Shown here: positions 27,145-36,537 of the stretch, one piece after another
Position numbering within the stretch: the stretch's first letter is position 1
Layout of the letters: each line of letters starts with the position of its first letter
From: Leptotrichia sp. oral taxon 879 str. F0557
GTDB lineage: Bacteria > Fusobacteriota > Fusobacteriia > Fusobacteriales > Leptotrichiaceae
Reading direction: 5' to 3'
DNA length: 64,000 nucleotides
Assembly (NCBI RefSeq): GCF_000469385.1
Contig: NZ_KI271304.1
Span: 12,001 to 76,000, forward strand
Program-made: the position numbers and the translations under genes
The notes under the pieces: model-generated
Told to the model about the DNA's origin: nothing
Databases searched by the model: none
What the model saw: only the letters and a program-made list of their open reading frames with translations

Positions 27145-28797
27145 CTAATTTGCTTTGTTTTCAATCATTTTCTCAACTAAGTTTCTCGCATGATCTCCAA
27201 TTCTTGTGAAATGTGATATGACATCGATGTAATAAAGTCCTGCTTTTATATCACATTCATGTTTGCTTACACGTTTTATATGTGCTTTTCTTACTTCCTT
27301 TTCTTTAGCATAAAGTTTATTATGTAAATCAACTACTGCAAAAGCTTTTTCTGTATCATCATTTTTCAAGGCTTCTGCAGCTGTTTCTATAATTTCTTTT
27401 GATATAAAGAATAATTTTTGAACTTCTTCATGAGCCGTTTTAGTAAATACCAATTTTTTCTTAATTTCATATTGTACATCTCGTACAATTCCAATCGCAT
27501 GATCTCCTATACGCTCTACATCACGGCACATATCAAGATACATGCTGATTTCTTCTCCATCTTTTTCAGTTATATGTTCTTGGGATAATGAAGTTAGATA
27601 TTTTGTAATTTCCTGATCAATATTATTTATTGCCTCTTCTCTTTTCTCAACTTTTTCTGCTAATTTTTCATTTCGTTCATGAAAAAATTCAACTGCTCTT
27701 CCTAAACTTTTTAATGCTATCGAAATCATTGAAAGCATTTCCTGCTTTACCTGCCCTAATGCAATCGAAGGTGTATAAATCAATGCTGAATCTAAATATT
27801 TTGGCTTATGTTCAACTTGATCTTCATCTTTTTCCCTAATCAACTTTACAACGATGTATTCCAAAACTCCAATGAATGGAAATAATAAAATTGTTGTCAT
27901 AATATTAAATGATCCATGTGCAAACGCTATTGTTACTTTTGGATTCAAATGAAAAAACTGAGCCATTTTTTCCACAAACATTGAAAATGGCGATAAGAAA
28001 ATCATAAAAATAACTGTTCCTATAACATTGAACATTGTGTGAGACAAAGCAAGTCTTTTTGCCGAAGTATTTGCTCCAATTACTGCAATTATTGCTGTTA
28101 TAGTTGTTCCGATGTTATCTCCAAAAAGCACAGGCAATGCGGCTTTTAACGTTATAAGATTTTCCTGATACACATTTTGTAAAATACTGATTGTGGCACT
28201 TGAAGCCTGAACCAGCATTGTAATCATTGTACCGATAAATACTCCTAAAACTGGACTATTGCTTAATTTTATTGTTAATTCTGTAAATGCTGGTAAATGT
28301 TTAAGCGGTTCCATTGCACTTGACATTAATGTCAATGCAAAAAATATTCCTCCAAAACCAAATAAAATTCTACCCAAATTATTTATGAAATTATGTTTTA
28401 CAAAAAATAGGCACGCCGCTCCTAAAAACAGTATTGGCAATGCATAATGCGTAATGTTAAATCCAATTATGAAAGTTGTAATTGTTGTACCGATATTTGC
28501 TCCCATAATGATTCCTATTGCCTGTCTTAAAGTTAAAAGTCCTGCTCCAACTAAACCTATAGTAATAACTGATGTTCCTGAACTCGACTGTATCAAAGCT
28601 GTTACAAAAATTCCAACTAGAACTCCTAAAAACGGTGAAGTTGTATATTTATCCAAAATATATCGAAGCCTATCTCCAGCTGCCATTTGCAGCCCGTCCC
28701 CCATATACTTTATACAAAATAGGAATAATCCCAGTCCTCCCAGGAATCCAAATGCCATCTGCTGATAATTAATTGCACTAGCTGCTGCTCCGTTCAT
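27145..28797 (-). CDS. Na+/phosphate cotransporter family protein with PhoU-like tail
   Basis: 550 residues. N-terminal two-thirds are membrane-embedded with the inverted Na/Pi repeats: QSSSGTSVITIGLV and QASSATISILQNV, each near GANIGTTITTFI or GDNIGTTITAII. The last 200 residues are soluble helices with PhoU-type E-x3-D patterns (YLDMCRDVERIGDHAIGIV, YIDVISHFTRIGDHARNLV). The fusion imports phosphate with Na+, and the PhoU tail is thought to tune it. ATG 28797 and a TTG one codon before are both possible; GAGAGG fits either. Confidence 0.88.
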   Translation of the reverse strand: MNGAAASAINYQQMAFGFLGGLGLFLFCIKYMGDGLQMAAGDRLRYILDKYTTSPFLGVLVGIFVTALIQSSSGTSVITIGLVGAGLLTLRQAIGIIMGANIGTTITTFIIGFNITHYALPILFLGAACLFFVKHNFINNLGRILFGFGGIFFALTLMSSAMEPLKHLPAFTELTIKLSNSPVLGVFIGTMITMLVQASSATISILQNVYQENLITLKAALPVLFGDNIGTTITAIIAVIGANTSAKRLALSHTMFNVIGTVIFMIFLSPFSMFVEKMAQFFHLNPKVTIAFAHGSFNIMTTILLFPFIGVLEYIVVKLIREKDEDQVEHKPKYLDSALIYTPSIALGQVKQEMLSMISIALKSLGRAVEFFHERNEKLAEKVEKREEAINNIDQEITKYLTSLSQEHITEKDGEEISMYLDMCRDVERIGDHAIGIVRDVQYEIKKKLVFTKTAHEEVQKLFFISKEIIETAAEALKNDDTEKAFAVVDLHNKLYAKEKEVRKAHIKRVSKHECDIKAGLYYIDVISHFTRIGDHARNLVEKMIENKAN

Positions 28798-28800
28798 CAA

Positions 28801-29129
28801 ACCAATCCTCTCTTATTTTTATTTTTTGATTGTGATTTCTTATTAAAGTTCAAATTTTAGATAAATTCTCCCTTCGCTATATTTATATCATATTTTCTTT
28901 AATTTTTCTATTATTTTTCCACAAAAAATTGTAATTTTTTTTCTAAGAATGCTAATTATTTTTCAAGTTTTTTAAATTATTATCCGTCTATATATAAAAT
29001 AATACAATATTATTAAAGCAGTAATTATTTTCTCAATGGAATTTTGTATTCTTGAAAACAATAACTTAAAAAATATAATATTCAATTTGCTGAAAAATAA
29101 TTTTTTCAAAGAAATAGTACAAATAAAAA
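28801..29129. other. Intergenic, AT-rich
   Basis: Holds the promoter region of the Na/Pi cotransporter and otherwise very AT-rich DNA. No gene or repeat seen before the terminator at 29130. Confidence 0.45.
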
Positions 29130-29172
29130 AAATACCCAAAATAATAATTCACGCTATTAAATCCGAGTATTT
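29130..29172 (-). terminator. Terminator of the DUF3290-DUF421 operon
   Basis: Minus strand: 8-bp stem with one G-U pair (29165-29172 with 29130-29137), long AT-rich loop, then eight T. Directly after the DUF421 gene stop. Confidence 0.7.
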
Positions 29173-29183
29173 TATATTTTATA

Positions 29184-29816
29184 TTATTTTTTCACAATAA
29201 AAAGCTTATCGTCATTACTGTATTCCACCAGGAAAATATCATTAATATCTAAAACATTGTACTTTGCTAGTTCTTCCTTAAGCCATTCATCATTTTTTCC
29301 AATATGCTCTAAGTTATCCTCCATTATTTTACCTTCGGAAACTAATAAATTTGAATAATTTTCATCATTTTTTTGTATAACAATTAGCTGTCCGTTTGAT
29401 TCCATGAAAGCATCTTCAATATCAGATATTTTAAAAATTCCTTTTGTTCTTAACTTTGTATAAAAATCAGGAATAGAAAGAGTTGCCTGAGCAAAATTTT
29501 CTGTTAGCATTTTTCCACCTTTTATTAAGTATACAATTTGTCCATCTATCATTTTTTTTACATTTTTGTTTGAATTTTTTAGAAAATCTATCGTTGTCAT
29601 TAACAGTCCCCATATTAACAGTACTATTAAAAACTGAACTATTGTTATGCTCGGATTGTAAATTACACCTCCAATAATTCCCCCAAGAACATAGTTACCT
29701 ATCTGATCTTCTGTTGAAGTTGGTGCTAGCTGGCTTCGTCCGTTTAAATTCATAAATACTACTAAAGCAATAAATCCGATTGTAAGTTTTATCGCCACAG
29801 GAATTATAAAATCCAA
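29184..29816 (-). CDS. DUF421 (YetF-like) membrane protein
   Basis: 210 residues. Three N-terminal hydrophobic spans (IPVAIKLTIGFIALVVFMNL, IGNYVLGGIIGGVIY, IVQFLIVLLIWGLLMTTIDF) and a soluble C-terminal domain with DGQIVYLIKGGKMLTENFAQ and LRTKGIFKISDIEDAFMESN, as in the YetF family. RSQLAPTSTEDQIGNYVLG is the family hallmark loop. The frame opens with TTG behind a weak AAGTGAG site; start not certain by a few codons. It follows the DUF3290 gene by 57 bases; the pair is recurrent in Firmicutes and Fusobacteria, with an unknown, probably envelope-related role. Confidence 0.82.
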   Translation of the reverse strand: MDFIIPVAIKLTIGFIALVVFMNLNGRSQLAPTSTEDQIGNYVLGGIIGGVIYNPSITIVQFLIVLLIWGLLMTTIDFLKNSNKNVKKMIDGQIVYLIKGGKMLTENFAQATLSIPDFYTKLRTKGIFKISDIEDAFMESNGQLIVIQKNDENYSNLLVSEGKIMEDNLEHIGKNDEWLKEELAKYNVLDINDIFLVEYSNDDKLFIVKK

Positions 29817-29873
29817 ATTACATCATCTCACTTTCTTTACTATTTTTTGCTTTTTTAGAAATAAAAAATATCA

Positions 29874-30317
29874 CTATTTTTTAAATGTCTTAATCTCATC
29901 CACATAAGGTACTGTCATTTGTTCAACTAGAATATTGTTATCCACCCAATGAATCTGATAAAATTTATCTCTTATTTTATAAACCGTATGCTCTGTTATT
30001 TCAGGAGTATTTATAAAAATCTCATCTTCTCTTACTTTAAATTTTTCAGCTAATTTTTTAATAACACTTGCCGAATTTTTATAAACTTTTTCCTGATTAT
30101 TTCTAGCCCTATAATTTTCAAAATGATACAAGCCAAACAGAAAAATAAACATTAGTCCAAGCATGCTAAGCTGCTTATCTCTTAAAGAAATACTTCCCTT
30201 AAACCATTTCCAAAATGCAAATAATACAAATGCAATTACTAAAACAATCATAATAAGAAAAAATTTATCAGTTATAATTTTTTTGTTCTCCAAATAAATA
30301 AAATTATAAAATTCCAT
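29874..30317 (-). CDS. DUF3290 family membrane protein
   Basis: 147 residues. Two N-terminal spans (FFLIMIVLVIAFVLFAFWKW and LSMLGLMFIFLFGLYHF), then a soluble domain with LAEKFKVREDEIFINTPEI and a C-terminal beta part ending in VEQMTVPYVDEI. Length, the short N-terminal FYNFIYLE piece and linkage to a DUF421 gene identify DUF3290. GGAAGGAG precedes the ATG. The two genes form a two-gene operon that probably encodes one membrane complex; function unknown. Confidence 0.8.
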   Translation of the reverse strand: MEFYNFIYLENKKIITDKFFLIMIVLVIAFVLFAFWKWFKGSISLRDKQLSMLGLMFIFLFGLYHFENYRARNNQEKVYKNSASVIKKLAEKFKVREDEIFINTPEITEHTVYKIRDKFYQIHWVDNNILVEQMTVPYVDEIKTFKK

Positions 30318-30697
30318 ATTTTGGTATTTTCTCCTTCCTTTTTATAGTTTAGTTGCTTTAATAATATCATTTTTTTATCAATAAATAAAGAATTTTATAA
30401 AAAAAATAATTTGAATTTCTAAATATGTTTCTAAATTTTATTCTTAAAATTTTCAAATTAGTGATTTTTATTTAAAGTTTATCAAGAGGTAAATTTTAAT
30501 AAATATCTTTTATAATTTATTTACTTAAAATTACTCATTTCCGTAAATTCTGAACCTATAATCAAAATATAAAAAATTACTAATTTTGTACAATTTAGAA
30601 TTTGGTTTTTATTTTAAAAAATAAATTGGAAAAAAATAGCAAATTTGCTATAATATTAAGAGATAAAATTTTTAGAAAAAATGGAGAGAAAATTAAA
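30318..30697. other. Divergent intergenic region
   Basis: AT-rich DNA between divergent operons. A frame in phase with the U32 gene extends up to 30602, but it lacks a ribosome site there. I see nothing else. Confidence 0.4.
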
Positions 30698-32992
30698 TTG
30701 GAAGAAGTAATAGATTTTGATAAAAAAAGAAAAATGAATATTTTAGCGCCAGCTGGAAATTATGAAAAACTAGTCGCCGCTGTAAAAGCTGGAGCTAATG
30801 AAGTATTTTTTGGTCTAAAAGGATTTGGAGCAAGAAGAAATAACGAAAATCTAGCTATACAAGAAGTACTTAACGGAATTGACTATGCTCATTCACGTGG
30901 AGTAAAGACTCTTATGACTTTGAATACAATTTTAAAGGATAGCGAAATTAACAGCATGTATAACAATATTAAAAGAGTCTATGAACACGGAATTGATGGG
31001 TTCATTGTACAAGATTTGGGATTTGTTAAGTTTTTGAAGGAGAATTTTCCAAATTTAAAAATTCATGGAAGTACTCAGATGACTGTGGCAAATCACGTAG
31101 AAGCCAATAAATTAAAAGAATTAGGACTTACTCGTGTCTGCCTTGCAAGAGAACTTTCCTTTGAAGAAATAAAAAGCATTCGTGAAAAAACTGACATTGA
31201 ACTGGAAATATTTGTTTCAGGTTCACTTTGTATTTCTTATTCTGGAAATTGCTACATAAGCAGCTTTATTGGTGGAAGAAGCGGAAACCGTGGACTTTGT
31301 GCCTATTCCTGCCGTAAAAAGTTTACCGATGAAAATGGAGAAAGTGCTTATTTTTTAAGCCCTAATGACCAGTTATTACAAGAAAAAGAAATCAATATGT
31401 TAAAAAATATTGGAATTGATGCGATAAAAGTTGAAGGGCGAAAAAAATCGAGCGAGTACGTTTTCGAGACTGTAAGCTACTATGACAATATTTTAAAAGG
31501 CACTCCACGTCCGACGGAAAGTTATAAGTTGTTTAACCGTGGATATTCAAAAGGGTATTTTTATTTGGATAACAAACTTATGAACTTTAAATATTCTTCA
31601 AATTTTGGATATTTTCTTGGAGCAAGAATTGGAGAATCAAATAACTTTAAAATTGATGATGAATTAATTTTAGGAGATGGTGTTCAATTTGTAGATGAGA
31701 ATTTTGAGCAGATTGGCGGAGAATATGTAAATAAAATTCGGATTATTGAAACTGGAAAAAGTGAAAATTCTGAAAATAAAAATAAAAAGCAAAATAGTCA
31801 CAATGAGAAAGAAAAAGTCCAAAAAGCCAATAGATTTGACATTGTTTCAATCGGAAAATTACCAAAAGGAACAAAATATATTTACAAAAATTATTCTAAA
31901 GAAATTAACGACAGAATTATCCATAATATAAAAGTTTCCAAAAGATATGCCGCTGTTAATGCAACATTACTTGCAAAAAAAGGTCAAGAAATCGAACTTA
32001 CGCTGGAAATTGAAAATTTGAAAAACGAGATAATTTCTGTGACAAAGAAAGGGAATCTTATTGAACAAGATGCCAAAAAATTGATTACGAAAGAACAAAT
32101 CGCAGAGAAAATTGGCGAACTTGGAGATACGACTTTTGAACTTGGTAAAATTCAGATTAATTATGATGGAACTTCGTTCATTCCTTTTAGTGAACTAAAA
32201 AATCTCAAAAGAGAATGTGTTTCAGAACTTTTGGAAAAATTGCTTGGCTCTTACAAAAGAACTGCTATTGAGCGAAAAAAATATAATTTTGAAACAATTA
32301 ATCTGGAAAATGGAAAATCTAAAGATAGTAAAAAACCTGTTATTTCAGCACTTGTTACAAATGATGAGCAGGAAAACGCCTGCCGTGAAATGGGAATAAC
32401 AAAAATTTACCGAAAACAGTTTGATGTTGCAAAGGAAAAGAATTTGTCAAAAACAGATAAGATAAAAACAGGTACAAACCTAGTTTCCAATCTTTATCAG
32501 GCAATTATGGGAGAAAAAACTGGAGCAAAAGGACAAACGCTGGACTGGAACTTAAATGTTTTCAATAATCATACAATTGATATGTTTTCTACTTTCAATA
32601 ATCTTGAAACAGTATTTTTATCGCCAGAATTAAGTTATCGGCAATTAAAAAACATAAAATCTGACAAACTGAAAAAAGGGCTTGTGATTTACGGTTACCT
32701 AAAAGGAATGTATATCGAACATAAAATTTTTGATAAGGAATACAAGGAGCTGGAAGGAGAATTTTATGACAAGTACAAAATTGTAAAAAATGAACTCGAT
32801 AATATTGAACTCTATCTAGATAAGCCAATGAATCTGATACCAAGGCTGGATGATATTTATGAACTGAATTTAGATGAATTGAGGCTAGATTTCACATTTG
32901 AAACAGCAACGGAAGTGAAAAAAATTATTAAAAGCATTGATACAAAAAGTGGAAAATATACTCCTTATGCCTTTGAGCAGGGAGTATTATAA
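30698..32992 (+). CDS. U32 family peptidase (DUF3656-containing, RlhA-like)
   Basis: 764 residues from a TTG at 30698 with GGAGAG nine bases upstream; a further in-frame TTG at 30602 has no ribosome site. The U32 core starts with ILAPAGNYEKLVAAVKAGAN and contains HGSTQMTVANHVEANKLKEL and the cysteine cluster region GSLCISYSGNCYISSFIG / GNRGLCAYSC, typical of members that carry an Fe-S or metal site. The C-terminal half matches the long version with the extra DUF3656-like region. Long U32 proteins include RlhA, which takes part in hydroxylation of 23S rRNA C2501; whether this one does is inference. First gene of a plus-strand housekeeping stretch. Confidence 0.85.
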   Translation: MEEVIDFDKKRKMNILAPAGNYEKLVAAVKAGANEVFFGLKGFGARRNNENLAIQEVLNGIDYAHSRGVKTLMTLNTILKDSEINSMYNNIKRVYEHGIDGFIVQDLGFVKFLKENFPNLKIHGSTQMTVANHVEANKLKELGLTRVCLARELSFEEIKSIREKTDIELEIFVSGSLCISYSGNCYISSFIGGRSGNRGLCAYSCRKKFTDENGESAYFLSPNDQLLQEKEINMLKNIGIDAIKVEGRKKSSEYVFETVSYYDNILKGTPRPTESYKLFNRGYSKGYFYLDNKLMNFKYSSNFGYFLGARIGESNNFKIDDELILGDGVQFVDENFEQIGGEYVNKIRIIETGKSENSENKNKKQNSHNEKEKVQKANRFDIVSIGKLPKGTKYIYKNYSKEINDRIIHNIKVSKRYAAVNATLLAKKGQEIELTLEIENLKNEIISVTKKGNLIEQDAKKLITKEQIAEKIGELGDTTFELGKIQINYDGTSFIPFSELKNLKRECVSELLEKLLGSYKRTAIERKKYNFETINLENGKSKDSKKPVISALVTNDEQENACREMGITKIYRKQFDVAKEKNLSKTDKIKTGTNLVSNLYQAIMGEKTGAKGQTLDWNLNVFNNHTIDMFSTFNNLETVFLSPELSYRQLKNIKSDKLKKGLVIYGYLKGMYIEHKIFDKEYKELEGEFYDKYKIVKNELDNIELYLDKPMNLIPRLDDIYELNLDELRLDFTFETATEVKKIIKSIDTKSGKYTPYAFEQGVL

Positions 32993-33043
32993 AAAAATTT
33001 AAAATTTAGTTTTACTATGTTATTATAACTATAAGGAGGAAAC

Positions 33044-34129
33044 TTGGATACAAAAAATCAGAAGTATCTAGAAAAATTGTATTTACTTTTAGGTGCTTCA
33101 ATTTTTATACATTATGCTTTAGTTATCTTATTTAGCATTCTAATATTAATAAATATATTTATAACTGGAGAATATAAAAAAATATTTAAGGACAAGTCGC
33201 TCATTACAGTGGGAATTGTTTTGGGATTTTCACTTATAACTTCCGCCTTTTATAAAAATATTTTAGGTCTAATGGCAATTCCCATATTTTTATGTATTGT
33301 AGTTGGGCGCTATTATACGTTAATTGTTGATGTAGAATTTAAAAAAAATAATTTGGAATGGATGGCAAAATTTTCGGGAATTTCGCTTTTAGTTGGGTTA
33401 GGAGAATTTTTATTCACACATAACAGAATCGGATACTTTGCGTACTTTAATCCAAATTATTTAGGAAGCATTATGATGATGTCAGCAATCATAAATTTAT
33501 ATTTTACTTTTGAAAAAAAATCAAAAATTAATTTTGCTGTATTTTTAATGAATATTCTGACAATACTGCTTACTGGTTCAAGATCTTCGTTAATTGCAGT
33601 TGTTTTAGGAATATTTACATTATTTTTCTACTTTTTACGAAGAAGATATTTTGCTGGATGTATTTTAATTCTTTTATCATATATTTTGGGAGTAGTTTCA
33701 GGCGTTTTCCCATTCTTGCGTGAAAGTACATTAATAGAATATTTCTGGCTGAGAGTTGAAATTATTGATATGGCGTTTAGAATTTTTAAAAAAACCAATA
33801 TCCTGTATGGACACGGAAACTTTTTTTACTACAAATTTACCAATTATGTGTATCCACATTCACATAATGCACTTGTAGAACTGCTTTTAAGTTACGGACT
33901 AATTGGGACAATAGCATTATTTGCTGTGTTTTTACGCTACTTATATGATATTTTGAGAAATGACAGAAATAATGTGTTAAAAATTGCTCTGATTGCTGGA
34001 ATTGTAGTACATAATTTTACCGATTTTGCAATTTTTTGGGTACAAACTGTACTACTATTTATTATGGCTTTAGCTTATAAGGAGCAAAATGAACAGATAC
34101 GTGGCTACAGGCAGAGACGAAATAAATAA
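33044..34129 (+). CDS. O-antigen ligase / polymerase family membrane protein
   Basis: 361 residues, about ten to eleven spans. TTG start with AAGGAGG before it. The loop after the middle spans carries GHGNFFYYKFTNYVYPHSHN followed by ALVELLLSYGLIG, the His-containing signature of Wzy_C/WaaL-type proteins; TGSRSSLIAVVLG is the conserved Arg region. It would join O-antigen or another glycan to lipid A core, or polymerise it, at the periplasmic face. No other glycan genes are adjacent; it lies oddly between a U32 peptidase and RNA-modification genes. Ligase versus polymerase cannot be told apart here. Confidence 0.75.
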   Translation: MDTKNQKYLEKLYLLLGASIFIHYALVILFSILILINIFITGEYKKIFKDKSLITVGIVLGFSLITSAFYKNILGLMAIPIFLCIVVGRYYTLIVDVEFKKNNLEWMAKFSGISLLVGLGEFLFTHNRIGYFAYFNPNYLGSIMMMSAIINLYFTFEKKSKINFAVFLMNILTILLTGSRSSLIAVVLGIFTLFFYFLRRRYFAGCILILLSYILGVVSGVFPFLRESTLIEYFWLRVEIIDMAFRIFKKTNILYGHGNFFYYKFTNYVYPHSHNALVELLLSYGLIGTIALFAVFLRYLYDILRNDRNNVLKIALIAGIVVHNFTDFAIFWVQTVLLFIMALAYKEQNEQIRGYRQRRNK

Positions 34130-34150
34130 AAAACTGAAAGGAATATCAAA

Positions 34151-34714
34151 ATGAGAGATAACATATATGTGGGGCTTGTCCACTACCCTGTTTACAACAG
34201 AAATAACGATGTTGTGGCAACTTCTGTCACAAACTTTGATATACACGATATTTCTAGGACTTGCAGAACTTACGATATAAAAAAATATTTCATTATAACT
34301 CCAGTTGATGCCCAAAAAGAGCTGACTGGCAGAATTATCGGATACTGGACTGAAGGAAATGGGATAGAATTTAACAAAAATAGAAACGAAGCCTTTGAAA
34401 ATACAGAACTTGAAGATTCTGTCCAAAGTGCTATAGAAACAATTGAAAAAATTGAAGGAAAAAAACCAAAAATTATTACAACTTCAGCAAAAATTTTTCC
34501 AAATACTGTTGGATATGCTGATTTAGGCAAAGAAATCATCGAAGATGATACTCCGTATTTAATTTTATTTGGAACAGGATGGGGCCTTACAAATGAAATT
34601 ATGGATTTATCCTATAAAATTCTGGAGCCAATCCGTGGGAATACCAGATATAATCATTTGTCTGTCAGAAGTGCTGTTTCAATAATTTTAGACAGATTGC
34701 TAGGAGAAAACTAA
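34151..34714 (+). CDS. SAM-dependent RNA methyltransferase, SPOUT-like (PF09936 type)
   Basis: 187 residues. IYVGLVHYPVYNRNNDVVAT starts the domain; ILFGTGWGLTNEIMD and EPIRGNTRYNHLSVRSAVSI form the knot that binds S-adenosylmethionine, as in the C-terminal half of TrmD. I know this family as a short standalone SPOUT protein often encoded beside rimM and trmD, as here. Target nucleotide unknown, likely tRNA or rRNA. 21 bases after the ligase gene. Confidence 0.78.
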   Translation: MRDNIYVGLVHYPVYNRNNDVVATSVTNFDIHDISRTCRTYDIKKYFIITPVDAQKELTGRIIGYWTEGNGIEFNKNRNEAFENTELEDSVQSAIETIEKIEGKKPKIITTSAKIFPNTVGYADLGKEIIEDDTPYLILFGTGWGLTNEIMDLSYKILEPIRGNTRYNHLSVRSAVSIILDRLLGEN

Positions 34715-34750
34715 AAATATAACCATAATATGAAAGGACATAAATAAAAA

Positions 34751-35170
34751 ATGAAAGAAAATAATCATAACTTAGTAGGAATTGTGGTAGTTAGCCACAG
34801 TAACACACTTGCACAGGAAATTATTAATTTTGTAAAAGTATTTAAGCAGGAAGACTTTGCATTGGAAAATGGTGGAAATGCAAGCAGGGAAGTTTACGGA
34901 ACAAATATCGAAAATGTCAAGGAAGCAATAATCCGTGCTGATAACGGTGCTGGAGTACTTGTTTTCGTAGATATGGGAAGTTCTGTATTTAATGCAGCTA
35001 AGGCAATAAAAGAGCTGGAAGGGCAAGTTGAAGCAAAAATTGCAGATGCCCCATTGGTGGAAGGAATAATTTCAGCAGTTGCAGCTAACTTTGATGGAAT
35101 TAGCTTAGCTGACTTAAAAACAATTGCTGAAGATAGCAGAAAATTCACAAAATTAAAAAAAGAAATTTAA
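34751..35170 (+). CDS. dhaM: PTS-dependent dihydroxyacetone kinase phosphotransferase subunit DhaM
   Basis: 139 residues, an EIIA-Man-type domain alone: NLVGIVVVSHSNTLAQEII with the phosphorylated His16, GVLVFVDMGSSVFNAAKAI, and ADAPLVEGIISAVAANFDG. DhaM takes phosphate from HPr and passes it to DhaL-ADP. Multi-domain DhaM of enterobacteria is longer; the single domain form is usual in Firmicutes and Fusobacteria. dhaK and dhaL are not in the window; it sits instead inside an RNA-modification cluster, so a different phosphate acceptor cannot be excluded. Confidence 0.85.
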   Translation: MKENNHNLVGIVVVSHSNTLAQEIINFVKVFKQEDFALENGGNASREVYGTNIENVKEAIIRADNGAGVLVFVDMGSSVFNAAKAIKELEGQVEAKIADAPLVEGIISAVAANFDGISLADLKTIAEDSRKFTKLKKEI

Positions 35171-35204
35171 AAAAATTCAAGAAAGAGAGAAGCAATAACA
35201 AATA

Positions 35205-35714
35205 ATGGAAAACTTAGTAAATATAGGAACAATTGTCGGAACACATCATTTACGTGGCAGCGTTAAAATTACCTCAATTTTTGAAAATATCGAGCTTATC
35301 GAAAATGAGCGTGTTCTTCTTGAAAAAAATGACAAAAAGAAATTACTTGTCGTAAAAAACGTAAAAAGGCTAAATGACAAAAAAGCAATTTTAGACTTTG
35401 AAGGAATTGAAAATATTGATGCCGCAAAAGAGCTGAATGGCTATAAGGTCAAAATACGCCGTGATTTGCTCCCTGAAAGAAATGAAGATGATTTTTATGT
35501 AAAAGACTTATTTGGAATAGAAGTATTTTCTGAAAATGAAAAAATTGGAGAAATTATTGATGTAATGGAAACTGCAGCACACAACATCTTAATTATAGAA
35601 GATATTAATACAAAAAAAGAAATTATGGTTCCATTAATTGATGAATTTGTAACAAAAATAGACTTTCCAAATAACAGAATCGAAGTAAGCCTGATTGACG
35701 GAATGAGAGAATAG
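35205..35714 (+). CDS. rimM: 16S rRNA processing/maturation factor RimM
   Basis: 169 residues, normal length. N-terminal beta-barrel starting VNIGTIVGTHHLRGSVKITS, which contains the family's G-x-x-G-x-H-G/L-x-R-G motif, and a C-terminal PRC-barrel (DDFYVKDLFGIEVFS, IMVPLIDEFVTKID). Binds S19 in the 30S head during assembly. Directly followed by trmD with a 33-base gap, the standard pairing. Confidence 0.93.
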   Translation: MENLVNIGTIVGTHHLRGSVKITSIFENIELIENERVLLEKNDKKKLLVVKNVKRLNDKKAILDFEGIENIDAAKELNGYKVKIRRDLLPERNEDDFYVKDLFGIEVFSENEKIGEIIDVMETAAHNILIIEDINTKKEIMVPLIDEFVTKIDFPNNRIEVSLIDGMRE

Positions 35715-35747
35715 ATATAATTTGAAAATAAACAAGAGGTAAAATTA

Positions 35748-36518
35748 ATGAAATTTAACGTACTCACACTATTTCCTGAATTATTTGAACAATATTTATC
35801 CCAAACGATACTAAAAAGAGCAACTGAAAAAGATATCATCGATTTTAATATTGTAAACATAAGGAACTATACTAGAAATAAACACAGCCAGATGGACGAT
35901 ATCCCTTTTGGCGGCGGTGCTGGAATGGTTTTAAAGCCAGAAGCCTACTGGAACTTCTTTTACGAAAACTATGAATTTTACAACAACGAAAATAACGAAA
36001 ATTCAAAAAAACCTTATGTAATTTTCTTATCCCCACAAGGAAAACAGCTGACTCACAAAAAAGTTACTGAACTTTCAGAAAAAGATGAAATTGTACTTAT
36101 TTCAGGGCGTTACGAAGGTCTTGACCAAAGAGTAATTGATAAATTTGTAGATGAAGAAATTTCCATTGGAGATTATGTCCTAAGCAGTGGTGACTTGCCT
36201 TCCCTTGTAATTATGGACTCTGTTATTCGTATAAAGGAAGGTGTAATAAAAAAAGAATCTTTTGAAACAGACTCATTTTACAACGGACTTCTTGGATTTC
36301 CCCAATATACAAGACCTGTAGAAATTGATGGATATACTGTTCCAGAAGTATTGCGAAGTGGCAATCATGCTAAAATTGATGAATATAGGCAGTTTCACTC
36401 AATTGAGAAAACTATGAAGAATAGAATGGATTTGTTTAAAAAAAAGTTAGAAAATATTGATGAAGATTTAGAATTTAAGAAAGTTTATAAGAAATACTTG
36501 AAAAAGAAAAATATGTAG
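35748..36518 (+). CDS. trmD: tRNA (guanine-37-N1)-methyltransferase
   Basis: 256 residues. Starts MKFNVLTLFPELFEQYLSQT. The SAM-binding knot is visible in IFLSPQGKQL, LISGRYEGLDQRVID and SIGDYVLSSGDLPSLVIMD, with the catalytic Asp in the C-terminal HSIEKTMKNRMDLF region of the helical domain. Methylates G37 of tRNAs to hold the reading frame; dimeric and essential. Follows rimM. Confidence 0.95.
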   Translation: MKFNVLTLFPELFEQYLSQTILKRATEKDIIDFNIVNIRNYTRNKHSQMDDIPFGGGAGMVLKPEAYWNFFYENYEFYNNENNENSKKPYVIFLSPQGKQLTHKKVTELSEKDEIVLISGRYEGLDQRVIDKFVDEEISIGDYVLSSGDLPSLVIMDSVIRIKEGVIKKESFETDSFYNGLLGFPQYTRPVEIDGYTVPEVLRSGNHAKIDEYRQFHSIEKTMKNRMDLFKKKLENIDEDLEFKKVYKKYLKKKNM

Positions 36519-36537
36519 TTAGGAGAGTGTGTTCAGG

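Noticed and set aside
30602-30697. Longer start (TTG 30602) for the U32 peptidase
   Set aside because: No Shine-Dalgarno; extra 32 codons lie outside the conserved domain. TTG at 30698 has GGAGAG at proper spacing.
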